Source: an uncultured Oscillospiraceae bacterium
Lineage (GTDB): Bacteria > Bacillota > Clostridia > Oscillospirales > Oscillospiraceae
Direction: 5' to 3'
Length of the DNA: 64,000 bases
Assembly: GCA_934589835.1 (NCBI GenBank)
Contig: CAKTOK010000003.1
Coordinates: forward strand, 1-64,000
Shown: piece after piece, positions 1 to 9,062 of the stretch
Layout of the letters: the number at the start of each line of letters is the position of its first letter
Position numbering within the stretch: position 1 is the first letter of the stretch
The notes under the pieces: model-generated
The model's input: the letters and a program-made list of their open reading frames with translations, nothing else
Database searches by the model: none
What the model was told of the DNA's origin: nothing
Made by a program: the position numbers and the translations under genes

Positions 1-1392
1 CAGCATATCGGCGCCTATCAGGTGGAGATCCACGGCAAGCCCATTACGTTCCTGGACACCCCGGGCCACGAGGCCTTTACCTCCATGCGCGCCCGCGGCG
101 CCATGGTGACGGACATCGCTATTCTGGTGGTGGCCGCCGAGGACGGCATCATGCCCCAGACCGTGGAGTCCATCAACCACGCCAAGGCCGCGGGCATCCC
201 CATCATCGTGGCCATCAACAAGATGGATAAGCCCGAGGCCAATCCCGAGCGCATCAAGCAGCAGCTCACCGAGTACGGCCTGGTGTGCGAGGAGTGGGGC
301 GGCGACACCATCGTGTGCCCCATCTCCGCCAAGACCGGCATGGGCGTGGACAATCTGCTGGAGATGCTGACGCTGACCGCCGAGGTGGGCGAGCTGAAGG
401 CCAACCCCAACCGCGCGGCGCAGGGCACTGTGATCGAGGCGCGGCTGGACAAGGGCCGCGGCCCCGTGGCCACGCTGCTGGTACAGAACGGCACGCTGCA
501 TCAGGGCGACATCATCATCGCCGGTACCTCTGTGGGCCGCGTGCGTGCCATGGTCAGTGACAAGGGCCAGCGCATCACCGAGGCCGGACCCAGCGTGCCC
601 GTGGAGATCACGGGTCTGAGCGAGGCACCCTCCGCCGGCGCTACCTTCAACGCCGTGGCCGACGAAAAGCTGGCCCGCGAGCTGGTGGAGCAGCGCAAGG
701 CCGAGGAGAAGGCCAAGGCCAACGCCCCCATCACCAAGGTATCGCTGGAGGATCTGTTCAGCCAGATCCAGGCCGGCGAGATGAAGAACCTGAACCTGAT
801 CGTCAAGGCCGACGTGCAGGGCAGCGTGGAGGCCGTGAAGGCCTCGCTGGAGAAGCTGAGCAACGAGGAGGTCCGCGTCCGCGTGATCCACGGCGGCGTC
901 GGCGCCATCAACGAGTCCGACGTGATGCTGGCTTCCACCTCGCAGGCCATCATCGTGGGCTTCAACGTCCGGCCGGACGCCGCCGCCCGCGACAGCGCCG
1001 CCCGCGCCAATGTGGATATGCGGATGTACCGCGTGATCTACGACGCCATCAACGAGATCGAGGCCGCCATGAAGGGTATGCTGGCCCCCAAGTTCCGCGA
1101 GGTGCTGCTGGGCCACGCCGAGGTGCGCCAGACCTACAAGGTGTCCGGCGTGGGCACGGTGGCCGGCTGCTATGTGCAGGACGGCAAGCTGCAGCGCAAG
1201 GATTGCCAGGTCCGTCTGGTCCGCGACGGCATCGTGGTCCACGAGGGCGTGCTGGCCTCCCTGCAGCGGTTCAAGGACTCCGTCAAGGAGGTGCCCGCCG
1301 GCTATGAGTGCGGCCTGAGCATCGAGAAATTCAACGACATCAAGGAAGGCGACGTGGTGGAGGCCTTCACCATGGAGCAGATCGAAGTGTAA
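1..1392 (+). CDS. infB: Translation initiation factor IF-2, C-terminal part (5' end outside window)
   Basis: IF-2 is the GTPase that brings initiator fMet-tRNA to the 30S subunit. The window opens inside the G domain: the reading frame is open from base 1 and begins with QHIGAYQ, the end of the G2 motif. G3 (DTPGH, fragment residues 19-23), G4 (NKMD, 73-76) and G5 (SAKTG, about 111) follow, then beta-barrel domain II and the C-terminal fMet-tRNA-binding domains. About 463 residues are visible, so the N-terminal region and the P-loop lie upstream. rbfA follows 56 bp downstream, the usual nusA-infB-rbfA order of Firmicutes. Confidence 0.97.
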   Translation, partial: QHIGAYQVEIHGKPITFLDTPGHEAFTSMRARGAMVTDIAILVVAAEDGIMPQTVESINHAKAAGIPIIVAINKMDKPEANPERIKQQLTEYGLVCEEWGGDTIVCPISAKTGMGVDNLLEMLTLTAEVGELKANPNRAAQGTVIEARLDKGRGPVATLLVQNGTLHQGDIIIAGTSVGRVRAMVSDKGQRITEAGPSVPVEITGLSEAPSAGATFNAVADEKLARELVEQRKAEEKAKANAPITKVSLEDLFSQIQAGEMKNLNLIVKADVQGSVEAVKASLEKLSNEEVRVRVIHGGVGAINESDVMLASTSQAIIVGFNVRPDAAARDSAARANVDMRMYRVIYDAINEIEAAMKGMLAPKFREVLLGHAEVRQTYKVSGVGTVAGCYVQDGKLQRKDCQVRLVRDGIVVHEGVLASLQRFKDSVKEVPAGYECGLSIEKFNDIKEGDVVEAFTMEQIEV

Positions 1393-1448
1393 CTGACGAG
1401 GGGGTGGGCAGGCGCCCACCCCCTGTTTTTCGGAAAGGAGCGAGCGAT

Positions 1449-1835
1449 ATGGCATCCAACCGCATCGGCCGCATCAACGAGGCCATCCGCGAGGCGCTGG
1501 CCGGTCTGCTGCGTACCGTGAAGGACCCCCGTGTGACGGAGAGTATGCTGACCATCACCCATGTGGACACCACCAGCGACCTGCGCTATGCCCGGGTCTA
1601 TATCAGCGCCCTGAACTGTCAGGACGAGAAGGGCCTGATGAAGGGACTGAAGTCCGCGTCCGGCTATCTGCGCCACGAGCTGGGGCAGAAGGTGGATCTG
1701 CGCTACACGCCGGAGCTGCAATTCATTCTGGACGATTCCATCGCCCACGGCGCCCACATTCTGGATCTTCTGCACCATGTAAAGCCCGCCAACCCCGCCA
1801 ACGCGGACATTGTGCTGCCGGAGGATCGGGAATGA
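1449..1835 (+). CDS. rbfA: 30S ribosome-binding factor RbfA
   Basis: A 128-residue protein of normal RbfA length; RbfA assists late 30S maturation and 16S rRNA 5'-end processing. The N-terminus (MASNRIGRINEAIREAL) and the central block around RYARVYIS are typical of the family. The ATG at 1449 was chosen because GGAAAGGAG lies 8 bases upstream; a longer reading frame overlapping infB has no such site. The stop codon overlaps the start of the next gene (ATGA), so the two are probably translationally coupled. Confidence 0.96.
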   Translation: MASNRIGRINEAIREALAGLLRTVKDPRVTESMLTITHVDTTSDLRYARVYISALNCQDEKGLMKGLKSASGYLRHELGQKVDLRYTPELQFILDDSIAHGAHILDLLHHVKPANPANADIVLPEDRE

Positions 1836-2788
1836 GCGGCCCGCGGCTTACCGCGCAGGAGACGGCGGCGTATCTGCGGGGGCTGGACAATGTGCTGCTG
1901 CTGACCCACGTGCGGCCCGACGGGGACACCATCGGCTGCGCCGCCGCCCTGTGCCAGGCGCTGCGGGACATGGGCAGGACCGCGTACCTGTTGGCAAATC
2001 CGGGCATCACGGACACCTATGCGCCCTACGCTGCGGCCTATTGGGCGCCGGAGGGCTTCGCGCCGGATCACGTGATCTCCACAGATATCGCGGCACTGAA
2101 TCTGCTGCCGGACAATGCGGCGGCCTACGCCCCGCGCATCGAGCTGGCCATCGACCACCACGGCTCCCACGGGTTTTTCGCGCCCCGCGTCTGTCTGGAC
2201 GCGGACGCCGCCGCCTGCGGCGAGATCGTGTATGATATCATCCGCCGGCTGACGGCGGTGACGCCGGAGATCGCCATGCTGCTGTACGTGGCCATCGCCA
2301 CGGACACCGGCTGCTTCGTTTACAGTAACACCACCGCCCGCACCCACCGCATCGCCGCGGCGCTGCTGGAGACGGGCATCGATGCGGGGCCGGTGAACAA
2401 GGCGCTGTTCCGCACCAAGAGCAGGACCCGTCTGGCCATGGAGGCCCGAATGGTGGCGGACATGACGCTGCTCGACGAGGACCGCGTGGTGATCATGACC
2501 ATCCCGCTGGCGCTGCGGCAGGAGATGCACGCCACGGAGGCGGACATCGAGGAGCTCAGCAGTCTGGCGGCACTGGTGGAGGGCACTGACTGCGGCGTGA
2601 CCCTGCGGGAGCTGAGAAGCGGCGTGGTCAAGGTCTCCCTACGCACCGGCCCGCGGGTGGATGCCTGCGCCGTGTGCCAGAGACTGGGCGGCGGCGGCCA
2701 CAGGGCTGCGGCGGGGGCCACGGTGCACGGCACGCTGGACGAGGCCCGCGACGCCGTGCTCCGCGCCTATCGGGAGGTCGTGGGGTAA
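1832..2788 (+). CDS. nrnA: DHH/DHHA1 phosphoesterase, NrnA-like oligoribonuclease/pAp phosphatase
   Basis: A 318-residue DHH-superfamily enzyme. NrnA proteins degrade nano-RNAs and convert 3'-phosphoadenosine 5'-phosphate to AMP. Visible motifs are the N-terminal metal motif (THVRPDGDTIG, about residues 25-35), the DHH signature followed by G (about residue 108) and the C-terminal DHHA1 glycine motif GGGGHRAAAG (about residue 287). Position between rbfA and truB is standard in Firmicutes. It overlaps rbfA by 4 bases and truB starts 4 bases after it. The family call is firm; the exact substrate is inferred. Confidence 0.9.
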   Translation: MSGPRLTAQETAAYLRGLDNVLLLTHVRPDGDTIGCAAALCQALRDMGRTAYLLANPGITDTYAPYAAAYWAPEGFAPDHVISTDIAALNLLPDNAAAYAPRIELAIDHHGSHGFFAPRVCLDADAAACGEIVYDIIRRLTAVTPEIAMLLYVAIATDTGCFVYSNTTARTHRIAAALLETGIDAGPVNKALFRTKSRTRLAMEARMVADMTLLDEDRVVIMTIPLALRQEMHATEADIEELSSLAALVEGTDCGVTLRELRSGVVKVSLRTGPRVDACAVCQRLGGGGHRAAAGATVHGTLDEARDAVLRAYREVVG

Positions 2789-2791
2789 GGT

Positions 2792-3658
2792 ATGGCCAAC
2801 GGCATCGTGATCATCGACAAGCCCGCAGGCTGGACCAGCATGGACGTATGCGGCAAGTTGCGGAGCCTTCTGAAAACCCGGCGGGTGGGCCACGCCGGTA
2901 CGCTGGACCCCATGGCCACCGGCGTGCTGCCGGTGTTTGTGGGGCAGGCCACCCGCGCCGTGTCCTTTGCCGAGGCGGGACGCAAGGAATATGTGGCGGG
3001 GCTGCGTCTGGGCTGCGTCACCGATACGCAGGACACCTCCGGCCGCGTGCTGGAGCAGCATCCGGCGGAGGTGACGGCGGAGCAGCTGGCGGCGGTGCTG
3101 CCCCGCTTCACCGGCGAGGTGCGGCAGGTGCCGCCTATGTACTCCGCCATCAAGATCAACGGGCAGAAGCTGTACGAGCTGGCGCGGAGGGGGCAGGAGG
3201 TCCAGCGCCCCGCCCGCACCGTGACCGTCTATGAGCTGGAGCTGCTGGGGCAGGACGCGCAGGGCGACTGGCTGCTGCGGGTGCTGTGCTCCAAGGGTAC
3301 CTATGTCCGGACGCTGTGTCACGACATAGGACAGGCGCTGGGCTGCGGCGGATGCATGAGCGCCCTGCGGCGCACCATGGCCGCCGGCTTTACGCTGGCG
3401 GACAGCCATACCATTGAGGAGGTGCAGGCCCGGGGCGAGGCCCTGCTGGCACCCACGGATTCCCTGTTCCGGCAGTACCCCGCCTATACCGTGGCCTCGG
3501 AGGAGGCGGAGCGGCGCTGCCGGTGCGGCAACCCTCTGGAGGTGAAGGGGCTGGCGGACGGACTGTACCGCGTATACGGGCGGGACGGCACGTTTTTGTG
3601 CCTGAGCCGCATGGCGCACGGCGTCCTGACCTCACAGAAAAACTTTTTCGGAGCGTGA
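2792..3658 (+). CDS. truB: tRNA pseudouridine(55) synthase TruB
   Basis: Makes pseudouridine 55 in the T-loop of tRNAs. The 288-residue protein opens with the TruB motif GIVIIDKPAGWTSMD and carries the catalytic block GHAGTLDPMATGVL, whose Asp (about residue 40) is the nucleophile. A second family block, SKGTYVRTLCHDIG, is near residue 170. It is an internal gene of the infB-rbfA-nrnA-truB-ribF operon, only 3 bases after the preceding stop, and its 3' end runs directly into ribF. Confidence 0.97.
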   Translation: MANGIVIIDKPAGWTSMDVCGKLRSLLKTRRVGHAGTLDPMATGVLPVFVGQATRAVSFAEAGRKEYVAGLRLGCVTDTQDTSGRVLEQHPAEVTAEQLAAVLPRFTGEVRQVPPMYSAIKINGQKLYELARRGQEVQRPARTVTVYELELLGQDAQGDWLLRVLCSKGTYVRTLCHDIGQALGCGGCMSALRRTMAAGFTLADSHTIEEVQARGEALLAPTDSLFRQYPAYTVASEEAERRCRCGNPLEVKGLADGLYRVYGRDGTFLCLSRMAHGVLTSQKNFFGA

Positions 3659-3663
3659 ACATT

Positions 3664-4563
3664 TTGGAACGAACTGTGATAGCCCTGGGCTTTTTCGACG
3701 GCGTACACCGCGGCCACGGCGCGCTGCTGCAAAAAACAGTGCAGCGTGCCGGCGAGCTGGGCGCGGAGCCGGTGGTTTTCACCTTTGACCGGCCGCCCAA
3801 GGAGGTGGTCACCGGTCAGCCGGTGTACCTCATCAATTCGGCGGAGGACCGGCAGGGCCTGATCCGCCGCCTTTACGGCATTGAGCGGGTCATTCTGGCC
3901 CCCTTTGACCATGAGATGATGACCATGTCGTGGGAGGATTTCGTCACAAAGCTGCTGGCGGAGCGCTGCGGCGCCGTCCATCTGGTGGCGGGACATGACC
4001 ACCGCTTCGGCCACCGGAACGCCGGAAACGCCCAGCTCCTGCGGGAGAAATGCGCCCAGCTGGGGCTGGGCTGCGACATCATTCCTGAGGTGACGTATGA
4101 CGGCATCACCGTCAGCTCCACCTATATCCGCACGCTGGTGGAGGCGGGAGATGTGGAACGGGCCGCCGAGTTCCTGGGTCACCGCCACTGTCTCAGCCGC
4201 ACGGTGGAGCACGGGCAGCGCATTGGCCGCACCATCGGCATCCCCACGGTGAACCTGACCATGCCGCCCCATGTGCTGGCGCCGGCCCACGGCGTGTACA
4301 TCACGCGGGTGTATCTGCCGGATGGCCGGAGCTTCGCGGGGGTGACCAATGTGGGCACACGGCCCACGGTGTCCGACAGCGCCGCCGTATCGGTGGAGAC
4401 GTATCTGCTGGACTTCGACGGCGATCTGTACGGACAGACCATCCGGCTGGACTTCTGCCGCCGCCTGCGGAGTGAGCGGAAATTCCCCTCGCTGGAGGAG
4501 CTGCGGCAGCAGATACAGGCCAACATCGACGAGACGCGGGTCTATTTCCGCGGCGAAGCGTGA
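3664..4563 (+). CDS. ribF: Bifunctional riboflavin kinase/FAD synthetase RibF
   Basis: Converts riboflavin to FMN and FAD. The N-terminal adenylyltransferase domain shows GFFDGVHRGH near the start; the C-terminal riboflavin kinase domain shows GRTIGIPTVNL and the NVGTRPT block. The start is not certain: a GTG at 3655 overlaps the truB stop but sits directly against GGAG, whereas the TTG at 3664 has GGAG at a normal 10-base spacing, so TTG is preferred (299 residues). It is the last gene of the operon, followed by a long hairpin at 4574. Confidence 0.94.
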   Translation: MERTVIALGFFDGVHRGHGALLQKTVQRAGELGAEPVVFTFDRPPKEVVTGQPVYLINSAEDRQGLIRRLYGIERVILAPFDHEMMTMSWEDFVTKLLAERCGAVHLVAGHDHRFGHRNAGNAQLLREKCAQLGLGCDIIPEVTYDGITVSSTYIRTLVEAGDVERAAEFLGHRHCLSRTVEHGQRIGRTIGIPTVNLTMPPHVLAPAHGVYITRVYLPDGRSFAGVTNVGTRPTVSDSAAVSVETYLLDFDGDLYGQTIRLDFCRRLRSERKFPSLEELRQQIQANIDETRVYFRGEA

Positions 4564-4573
4564 AAAAATGAGA

Positions 4574-4619
4574 AGAAGCACCGCTCCCCGCGCCATTTGG
4601 CGCGGGGAGCGGTGCTTCT
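4574..4619 (-). terminator. Convergent intrinsic terminator
   Basis: A 22-bp perfect inverted repeat with almost no loop lies between ribF (+) and the small gene at 4636 (-). A run of six T on the minus strand (A at 4563-4568) follows after a few bases, so it clearly serves the minus-strand unit. It probably also stops plus-strand transcription from ribF, although there is no T run on that side. Confidence 0.75.
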
Positions 4620-4635
4620 GCGTGCTCGGACGCGG

Positions 4636-4857
4636 TCACGGAAGATCCTCGATCTCCGCCTTGCCGATGTGCAGCCCTCTCCAGCGCCGGGGAAGCGCCG
4701 GCCCCACCAGCGGGAACAGGTTCTCCGTGTCGCTGGTGGGCTGGATGTTATAGGTGCCGTACCGATTCACCAGATCAAAGCAGCTCTCCGGCACGCCACG
4801 GAACTGATGGACGTCCGGCGTGGCGTCGTAGGGGAAGCCGCTGCTCTTTTTGGGCAT
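4636..4857 (-). CDS. Small hypothetical protein (73 aa)
   Basis: No family is recognised. The protein starts MPKKSSGFPYDATPDVHQF and contains several aromatic and proline residues (NRYGTYNIQP, LPRRWRGLHIG), giving a soluble, mixed-charge product without membrane segments. The ATG at 4857 was chosen because GGAGG lies 8 bases upstream; an in-frame GTG at 4866 directly abuts the same GGAGG and is unlikely. The ribosome binding site lies inside a 9-bp hairpin (4866-4890). The gene follows the 64-residue gene at 4924 and is presumably co-transcribed with it. Confidence 0.6.
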   Translation of the reverse strand: MPKKSSGFPYDATPDVHQFRGVPESCFDLVNRYGTYNIQPTSDTENLFPLVGPALPRRWRGLHIGKAEIEDLP

Positions 4858-4865
4858 GAAAATCA

Positions 4866-4890
4866 CCTCCGGCCTTAGTATGGCCGGAGG
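4866..4890 (-). promoter_or_regulatory. Hairpin sequestering the ribosome binding site of the 73-aa gene
   Basis: Perfect 9-bp arms (4866-4874 and 4882-4890) with a 7-base loop. On the minus strand the second arm contains the GGAGG that precedes the ATG at 4857, so folding would hide the ribosome binding site. No T run follows, which argues against a simple terminator. The regulatory role is inferred. Confidence 0.5.
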
Positions 4891-4923
4891 CGGGCAATTT
4901 CTCTCTTTAGACCTGAGGCAGAC

Positions 4924-5118
4924 TCAGCGGTAGACCTCGGCATCGAAATCCCGAACGATCTCGTCCCGCTTTTCGTCCCGCACATAGACCAGATTCGTCT
5001 CGTCGAACGCCAGACGCATGGCAAAATCCTTGGCCTCGCCAATGTCGTTCGTTTCGAAAAAGTCGCGATAGGCCGATTCCGGCTCGTGGCTCTTGCGCCA
5101 GACAACATGAAAGCGCAT
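4924..5118 (-). CDS. Small hypothetical protein (64 aa)
   Basis: A charged, soluble 64-residue protein (MRFHVVWRKSHEPES at the start, many Asp/Glu/Arg). No family is recognised. Support for a real gene is good: GGAGGAG lies 6 bases before the ATG, and a promoter TTGCAA-17 bp-TATACT sits upstream at 5154-5182. The 73-residue gene lies 66 bp downstream, separated by the hairpin at 4866-4890. Confidence 0.65.
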   Translation of the reverse strand: MRFHVVWRKSHEPESAYRDFFETNDIGEAKDFAMRLAFDETNLVYVRDEKRDEIVRDFDAEVYR

Positions 5119-5153
5119 GGGTGCTCCTCCTGCAAAATAGGGGTGTATTTTTC

Positions 5154-5182
5154 AGTATACCCTCCCGCAGGGCAAATTGCAA
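5154..5182 (-). promoter_or_regulatory. Sigma-A-type promoter of the 64-aa gene
   Basis: On the minus strand, TTGCAA (5177-5182), a 17-bp spacer and TATACT (5154-5159) precede the gene starting at 5118. It drives away from the DUF1846 gene. Confidence 0.7.
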
Positions 5183-5274
5183 CGGTGGGTTTTGCCAAAA
5201 AAGAACGGGCAACTTCGGCTATTTTTCCCTGCACAAAAAGGGGATTTCTGCTTTCCCACAGCCACAGGATGTTG

Positions 5275-5280
5275 TATAAT
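5275..5280 (+). promoter_or_regulatory. -10 element upstream of the DUF1846 gene
   Basis: A perfect TATAAT lies 35 bases before the chosen ATG at 5315. The -35 region (around 5252) is poor. An upstream ATG at 5279 overlaps this box and is therefore not the start. Confidence 0.55.
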
Positions 5281-5314
5281 GAGTCGAGTTTTTGATGTAA
5301 CGGGGGTCAGGGAG

Positions 5315-6796
5315 ATGAAGATCGGTTTTGACAACGACAAGTACCTGCGGCTGCAGGCGGAGCACATCACGGCGCGGCGCGCCCAGTTCGGCGGCAAGCT
5401 GTATCTGGAGTTCGGCGGCAAGCTGTTCGACGATTACCACGCGTCCCGTGTGCTGCCCGGATTCCAGCCGGACAGCAAGATCCGGATGCTGCGGACGCTG
5501 AAGGACGATGTGGAGATCGTGGTGGCCATCTGTGCCGGCGATATTGAGAAGAACAAGATGCGGGGCGATCTGGGCATCAGCTACGATGCCGACGTGCTGC
5601 GGCTCATCGACGTGTTCCGCGGGCTGGGCTTCTATGTGGGCTCTGTGGTCATTACCCAGTACGCCGGTCAGCCGGCGGCAGACGCCTTCATCAAGCGGCT
5701 GGGCGCGTTGGGCGTCCGCAGCTACAGGCACTATCCCATCGCCGGATATCCCTCCGATGTGGCCCACATCGTGTCCGATGAGGGGCTGGGCCGCAACGAC
5801 TACATCGAGACCACCCGCCCCCTCATCGTGGTGACGGCCCCGGGGCCGGGCAGCGGCAAGATGGCCACCTGCCTGAGCCAGCTCTATCACGACAACCGCC
5901 GCGGCATCCCCGCCGGCTACGCCAAGTACGAGACATTCCCCATCTGGAACCTGCCCCTGAAGCACCCGGTCAATCTGGCGTACGAGGCCGCCACCGCCGA
6001 CCTCAACGACGTGAACATGATCGACCCCTTCCATCTGGAGGCCTACGGCATCACCACCGTCAACTACAACCGCGATGTGGAGATCTTCCCCGTGCTGGCC
6101 GCCATGTTCCGCAAGATCCAGGGCGAGTGCCCCTACAAGTCCCCCACGGATATGGGCGTGAACATGGCGGGCTTTGCCATCGTGGACGACGAGGCCTGTC
6201 AGGAGGCCAGCCGCATGGAGATCCTGCGCCGCTACTACGCCGGATGCGTGGAGCGGGTCAAGGGACAGGCGGACGAGTGCGTGGTGCGGAAGCTGGAGCT
6301 GGTGATGCAGCAGGCAGGCGTCACCCCTGAGCTGTGTCCCGCCGTGGCGGCGTCGCTGGTGAGGGAGGCACAGACCGGCAAGCCTGCCGGCGCTATGGTG
6401 CTGCCGGACGGCAGCGTGGTCACCGGTAAGACCTCTCCTCTGCTGGGCGCGTCCGCCGCGCTGCTGCTCAATGCGCTGAAGCACATGGCCGGTATCGACC
6501 ACAAGCTGGACCTGATCCCCTCCTCCGTCATTGAGCCGATCAGCGCCATGAAGACCAACTGTCTGGGCCACCGCAACCCGCGGCTCCACTCGGACGAGGT
6601 GCTGATCGCGCTGGCGATCTCCGGCCTCACCAACCCGCTGGCTGCCATGGTGCAGGAGCAGCTGAAGACCCTCCGTGGCTGCGATGCCCACTTCTCCGTC
6701 ATTCTCTCGGAGGAGGACGCCAAGCTCTACAAGCGGCTGGGCATCAATGTCAGCTGCGAGCCGAAGTACGAGATCAAATCCCTGTATCACAAGTAA
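5315..6796 (+). CDS. DUF1846 domain-containing protein
   Basis: A 493-residue protein matching the length and blocks of the DUF1846 family (start MKIGFDNDKYL; GFYVGSVVITQYAGQ; APGPGSGKMATCLSQLYHD; GHRNPRLHSDEVL). The APGPGSGK block resembles a P-loop. Family members occur widely in Firmicutes; the biochemical role is not established to my knowledge. The ATG at 5315 directly follows GGAG and lies 35 bases after a TATAAT. It is a single gene, followed by a hairpin at 6805 and then tex. Confidence 0.88.
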   Translation: MKIGFDNDKYLRLQAEHITARRAQFGGKLYLEFGGKLFDDYHASRVLPGFQPDSKIRMLRTLKDDVEIVVAICAGDIEKNKMRGDLGISYDADVLRLIDVFRGLGFYVGSVVITQYAGQPAADAFIKRLGALGVRSYRHYPIAGYPSDVAHIVSDEGLGRNDYIETTRPLIVVTAPGPGSGKMATCLSQLYHDNRRGIPAGYAKYETFPIWNLPLKHPVNLAYEAATADLNDVNMIDPFHLEAYGITTVNYNRDVEIFPVLAAMFRKIQGECPYKSPTDMGVNMAGFAIVDDEACQEASRMEILRRYYAGCVERVKGQADECVVRKLELVMQQAGVTPELCPAVAASLVREAQTGKPAGAMVLPDGSVVTGKTSPLLGASAALLLNALKHMAGIDHKLDLIPSSVIEPISAMKTNCLGHRNPRLHSDEVLIALAISGLTNPLAAMVQEQLKTLRGCDAHFSVILSEEDAKLYKRLGINVSCEPKYEIKSLYHK

Positions 6797-6804
6797 TTCC
6801 GCTT

Positions 6805-6831
6805 CTGTGACCGCGCTGTGCGCGGTCACAG
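6805..6831 (+). terminator. Hairpin after the DUF1846 gene
   Basis: 12-bp perfect stem with a 3-base loop, followed by CTTTCTG. The T-rich tail is short, so termination may be partial and tex (start 6851) may be read through. Confidence 0.55.
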
Positions 6832-6850
6832 CTTTCTGAAAGGAGCCTTT

Positions 6851-9013
6851 ATGCAGACCATTCCCCAGATACTGGCCAAGGAGCTGGACAAGCCCCAGCC
6901 GTACATCGAAAACGTCATCGCCCTGCTGGACGAGGGCAACACCATCCCGTTCATCGCCCGCTACCGCAAGGAGCAGCACGGCTCCATGGACGACACCGCC
7001 CTGCGTAAGCTGGAGGACCGGCTGCGCTATCTGCGAAGCCTGGCCCAGCGGCGGGAGGAGGTCAAGGCCGCCATTGCCGCCCAGGAAAAGCTGACGGAGG
7101 AGCTGGCCGCCGCCATCGACACCGCCGCTACGCTGGCGGAGGTGGAGGATCTGTACCGTCCCTATAAGCAGAAGCGGCGTACCCGCGCCACTATCGCCCG
7201 GGAAAAGGGGCTGGAGCCGCTGGCTGTGCTGCTGCTGGCGCAGGGGGCGGATTGCCCCGCGCCGGAGGAGGCCGCCGCGGCGTACCTCGACGCCGAAAAG
7301 GGCGTGGAGACGCTGGCCGACGCTCTGCAGGGGGCCAATGACATCATTGCGGAGCTCCTGTCGGACGATGCCGATCTGCGGAAGGCTCTGCGGGGCCTGC
7401 TGCTGCGGCAGGGGCATCTGCACAGCCTTGCCGCCAGGGAGGAGGACAGCGTCTATCGGCTGTACTACGATTTCGACCAGCCGCTGCCCAAGCTGGCCGG
7501 TCACCAGATACTGGCCATCAACCGCGGGGAAAAGGAGGGCTGGCTCACCGTTGCCGTGCTGCTGGATCGCGGGGCGGCGCTGGACACCCTGCGCCGCGCA
7601 GTCGTAAAGCCCCGCTCGGCGGCGTCCGCCTTTGTGGCGGCGGCCTGCGAGGACGCCTATGACCGGCTGATCTACCCCTCGCTGGAGCGGGAGGCCCGCA
7701 GCACCCTGACGGACGGCGCCTGTGAGGGGGCTATCGCCATGTTCGCCCTGAACCTGAAGCCGCTGCTGATGCAGCCGCCGGTGAAGGGACACGTCACCAT
7801 GGGACTGGACCCGGGCTATGCCCACGGCTGCAAGGTGGCGGTGATCGACGGCACCGGCAAGGTGCTGGATACCACGGTGGTCTATCCCACCTACGGCGAG
7901 CGCCAGAAGAAGGAGGCCATTGCCAGGCTGACGGCCATGGCCCGCCGCTGCGGCGTGGAGCACATCGCCATCGGCAACGGCACCGCCAGCCGCGAGACGG
8001 AGCAGATGACGGTGGAGATGCTCCGCGGTCTGCCCGGCGTCAGCTATATGATCGTCAACGAGGCCGGCGCATCCGTGTACTCCGCCAGCAGGCTGGCGGC
8101 GGAGGAGTTTCCCGACTACGACGTGAATCTGCGTAGCGCCGTGTCCATCGCCCGCCGGATGCAGGATCCGCTGGCGGAGCTGGTGAAGATCGATCCCAAG
8201 GCCATCGGTGTGGGACAGTACCAGCACGATATGCCCCAGAAGCGGCTGGATGAGGCGCTGTCCGGCGTGGTGGAGGACTGCGTCAACGCCGTGGGCGTGG
8301 ATGTGAACACCGCCTCGGCCAGCCTCCTGGGCCGTGTGGCCGGCCTCACCGCCGCCACGGCGAAGAACATCGTGAAATACCGTGAGGAGAACGGGATCTT
8401 CCCCGACCGGCGGCGGCTTCTGAAGGTGCCGAAGCTGGGGCCCAAGGCCTTTGAGCAGTGCGCCGGCTTCCTGCGGGTGCCGGAGAGCCGTCTGGTGCTG
8501 GACAACACCGGCGTCCATCCGGAGAGCTACGGCGCGGCGGAGGCGCTGCTGGCCCTGTGCGGCTACACACTGGAGGATGTGAGGCAGGGCGGCGCAGCGC
8601 TGCTGGCCCAGAAGGTGAAGCTGCTGGGCGAGGAGAAGGCGGCGCAGCAGCTGGGAGTGGGCGTACCCACCCTGCGGGATCTGGTGAAGGAGCTGACGAG
8701 GCCGGGCCGCGACGTGCGCGATGACCTGCCCGCGCCCATCCTGCGAACCGATGTACTGGACATCAAGGATCTGAAGACCGGTATGGTGCTGACAGGCACC
8801 GTGCGGAATGTCATCGATTTCGGCGTATTTGTGGATATCGGCGTCCATCAGGATGGTCTGGTCCACATCTCTCAGGTGTGCAATCGGTTCATCAAGCACC
8901 CCTCGGAGATCGTGGCCGTGGGAGACGTGGTGAAGGTGGTGGTGCTGGAGGTGGACGAAAAAAAGCACCGCATCAGCCTGTCCATGAAGCAGGTGCCCAA
9001 GGAGGCAAAATGA
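6851..9013 (+). CDS. tex: RNA-binding transcriptional accessory protein Tex
   Basis: A 720-residue protein with the full Tex layout: N-terminal helical region with NTIPFIARYRKEQHG (about residues 31-45) and the DLYRPYKQKRRTRA block, a central YqgF/RuvX-like domain (GLDPGYAHGCKVAVID, about residue 320), helix-hairpin-helix segments (about 490-560) and a C-terminal S1 RNA-binding domain (GTVRNVIDFGVFVDIGVHQDG, about 645 onward). Tex binds RNA and associates with transcription. Start ATG 6851 has AGGAG 6 bases upstream. It converges on spoIIID and shares a bidirectional terminator with it. Confidence 0.96.
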   Translation: MQTIPQILAKELDKPQPYIENVIALLDEGNTIPFIARYRKEQHGSMDDTALRKLEDRLRYLRSLAQRREEVKAAIAAQEKLTEELAAAIDTAATLAEVEDLYRPYKQKRRTRATIAREKGLEPLAVLLLAQGADCPAPEEAAAAYLDAEKGVETLADALQGANDIIAELLSDDADLRKALRGLLLRQGHLHSLAAREEDSVYRLYYDFDQPLPKLAGHQILAINRGEKEGWLTVAVLLDRGAALDTLRRAVVKPRSAASAFVAAACEDAYDRLIYPSLEREARSTLTDGACEGAIAMFALNLKPLLMQPPVKGHVTMGLDPGYAHGCKVAVIDGTGKVLDTTVVYPTYGERQKKEAIARLTAMARRCGVEHIAIGNGTASRETEQMTVEMLRGLPGVSYMIVNEAGASVYSASRLAAEEFPDYDVNLRSAVSIARRMQDPLAELVKIDPKAIGVGQYQHDMPQKRLDEALSGVVEDCVNAVGVDVNTASASLLGRVAGLTAATAKNIVKYREENGIFPDRRRLLKVPKLGPKAFEQCAGFLRVPESRLVLDNTGVHPESYGAAEALLALCGYTLEDVRQGGAALLAQKVKLLGEEKAAQQLGVGVPTLRDLVKELTRPGRDVRDDLPAPILRTDVLDIKDLKTGMVLTGTVRNVIDFGVFVDIGVHQDGLVHISQVCNRFIKHPSEIVAVGDVVKVVVLEVDEKKHRISLSMKQVPKEAK

Positions 9014-9022
9014 CCGGCAGGC

Positions 9023-9062
9023 AAAGAGAGCGCCCCGTCCTCTGGGACGGGGCGCTCTCTTT
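9023..9062. terminator. Bidirectional terminator between tex and spoIIID
   Basis: 18-bp perfect stem (9023-9040 / 9045-9062) with a TCTG loop, A-rich at the left end and T-rich at the right. The spoIIID stop codon (9061-9063) overlaps the stem end. Confidence 0.85.

Noticed and set aside
5219..8968. Very long minus-strand reading frame (over 1200 codons) opposite the DUF1846 and tex genes
   Set aside because: His/Gln/Leu-rich translation typical of the antisense of GC-rich genes; no ribosome binding site or domain, while the plus strand encodes two clear families.
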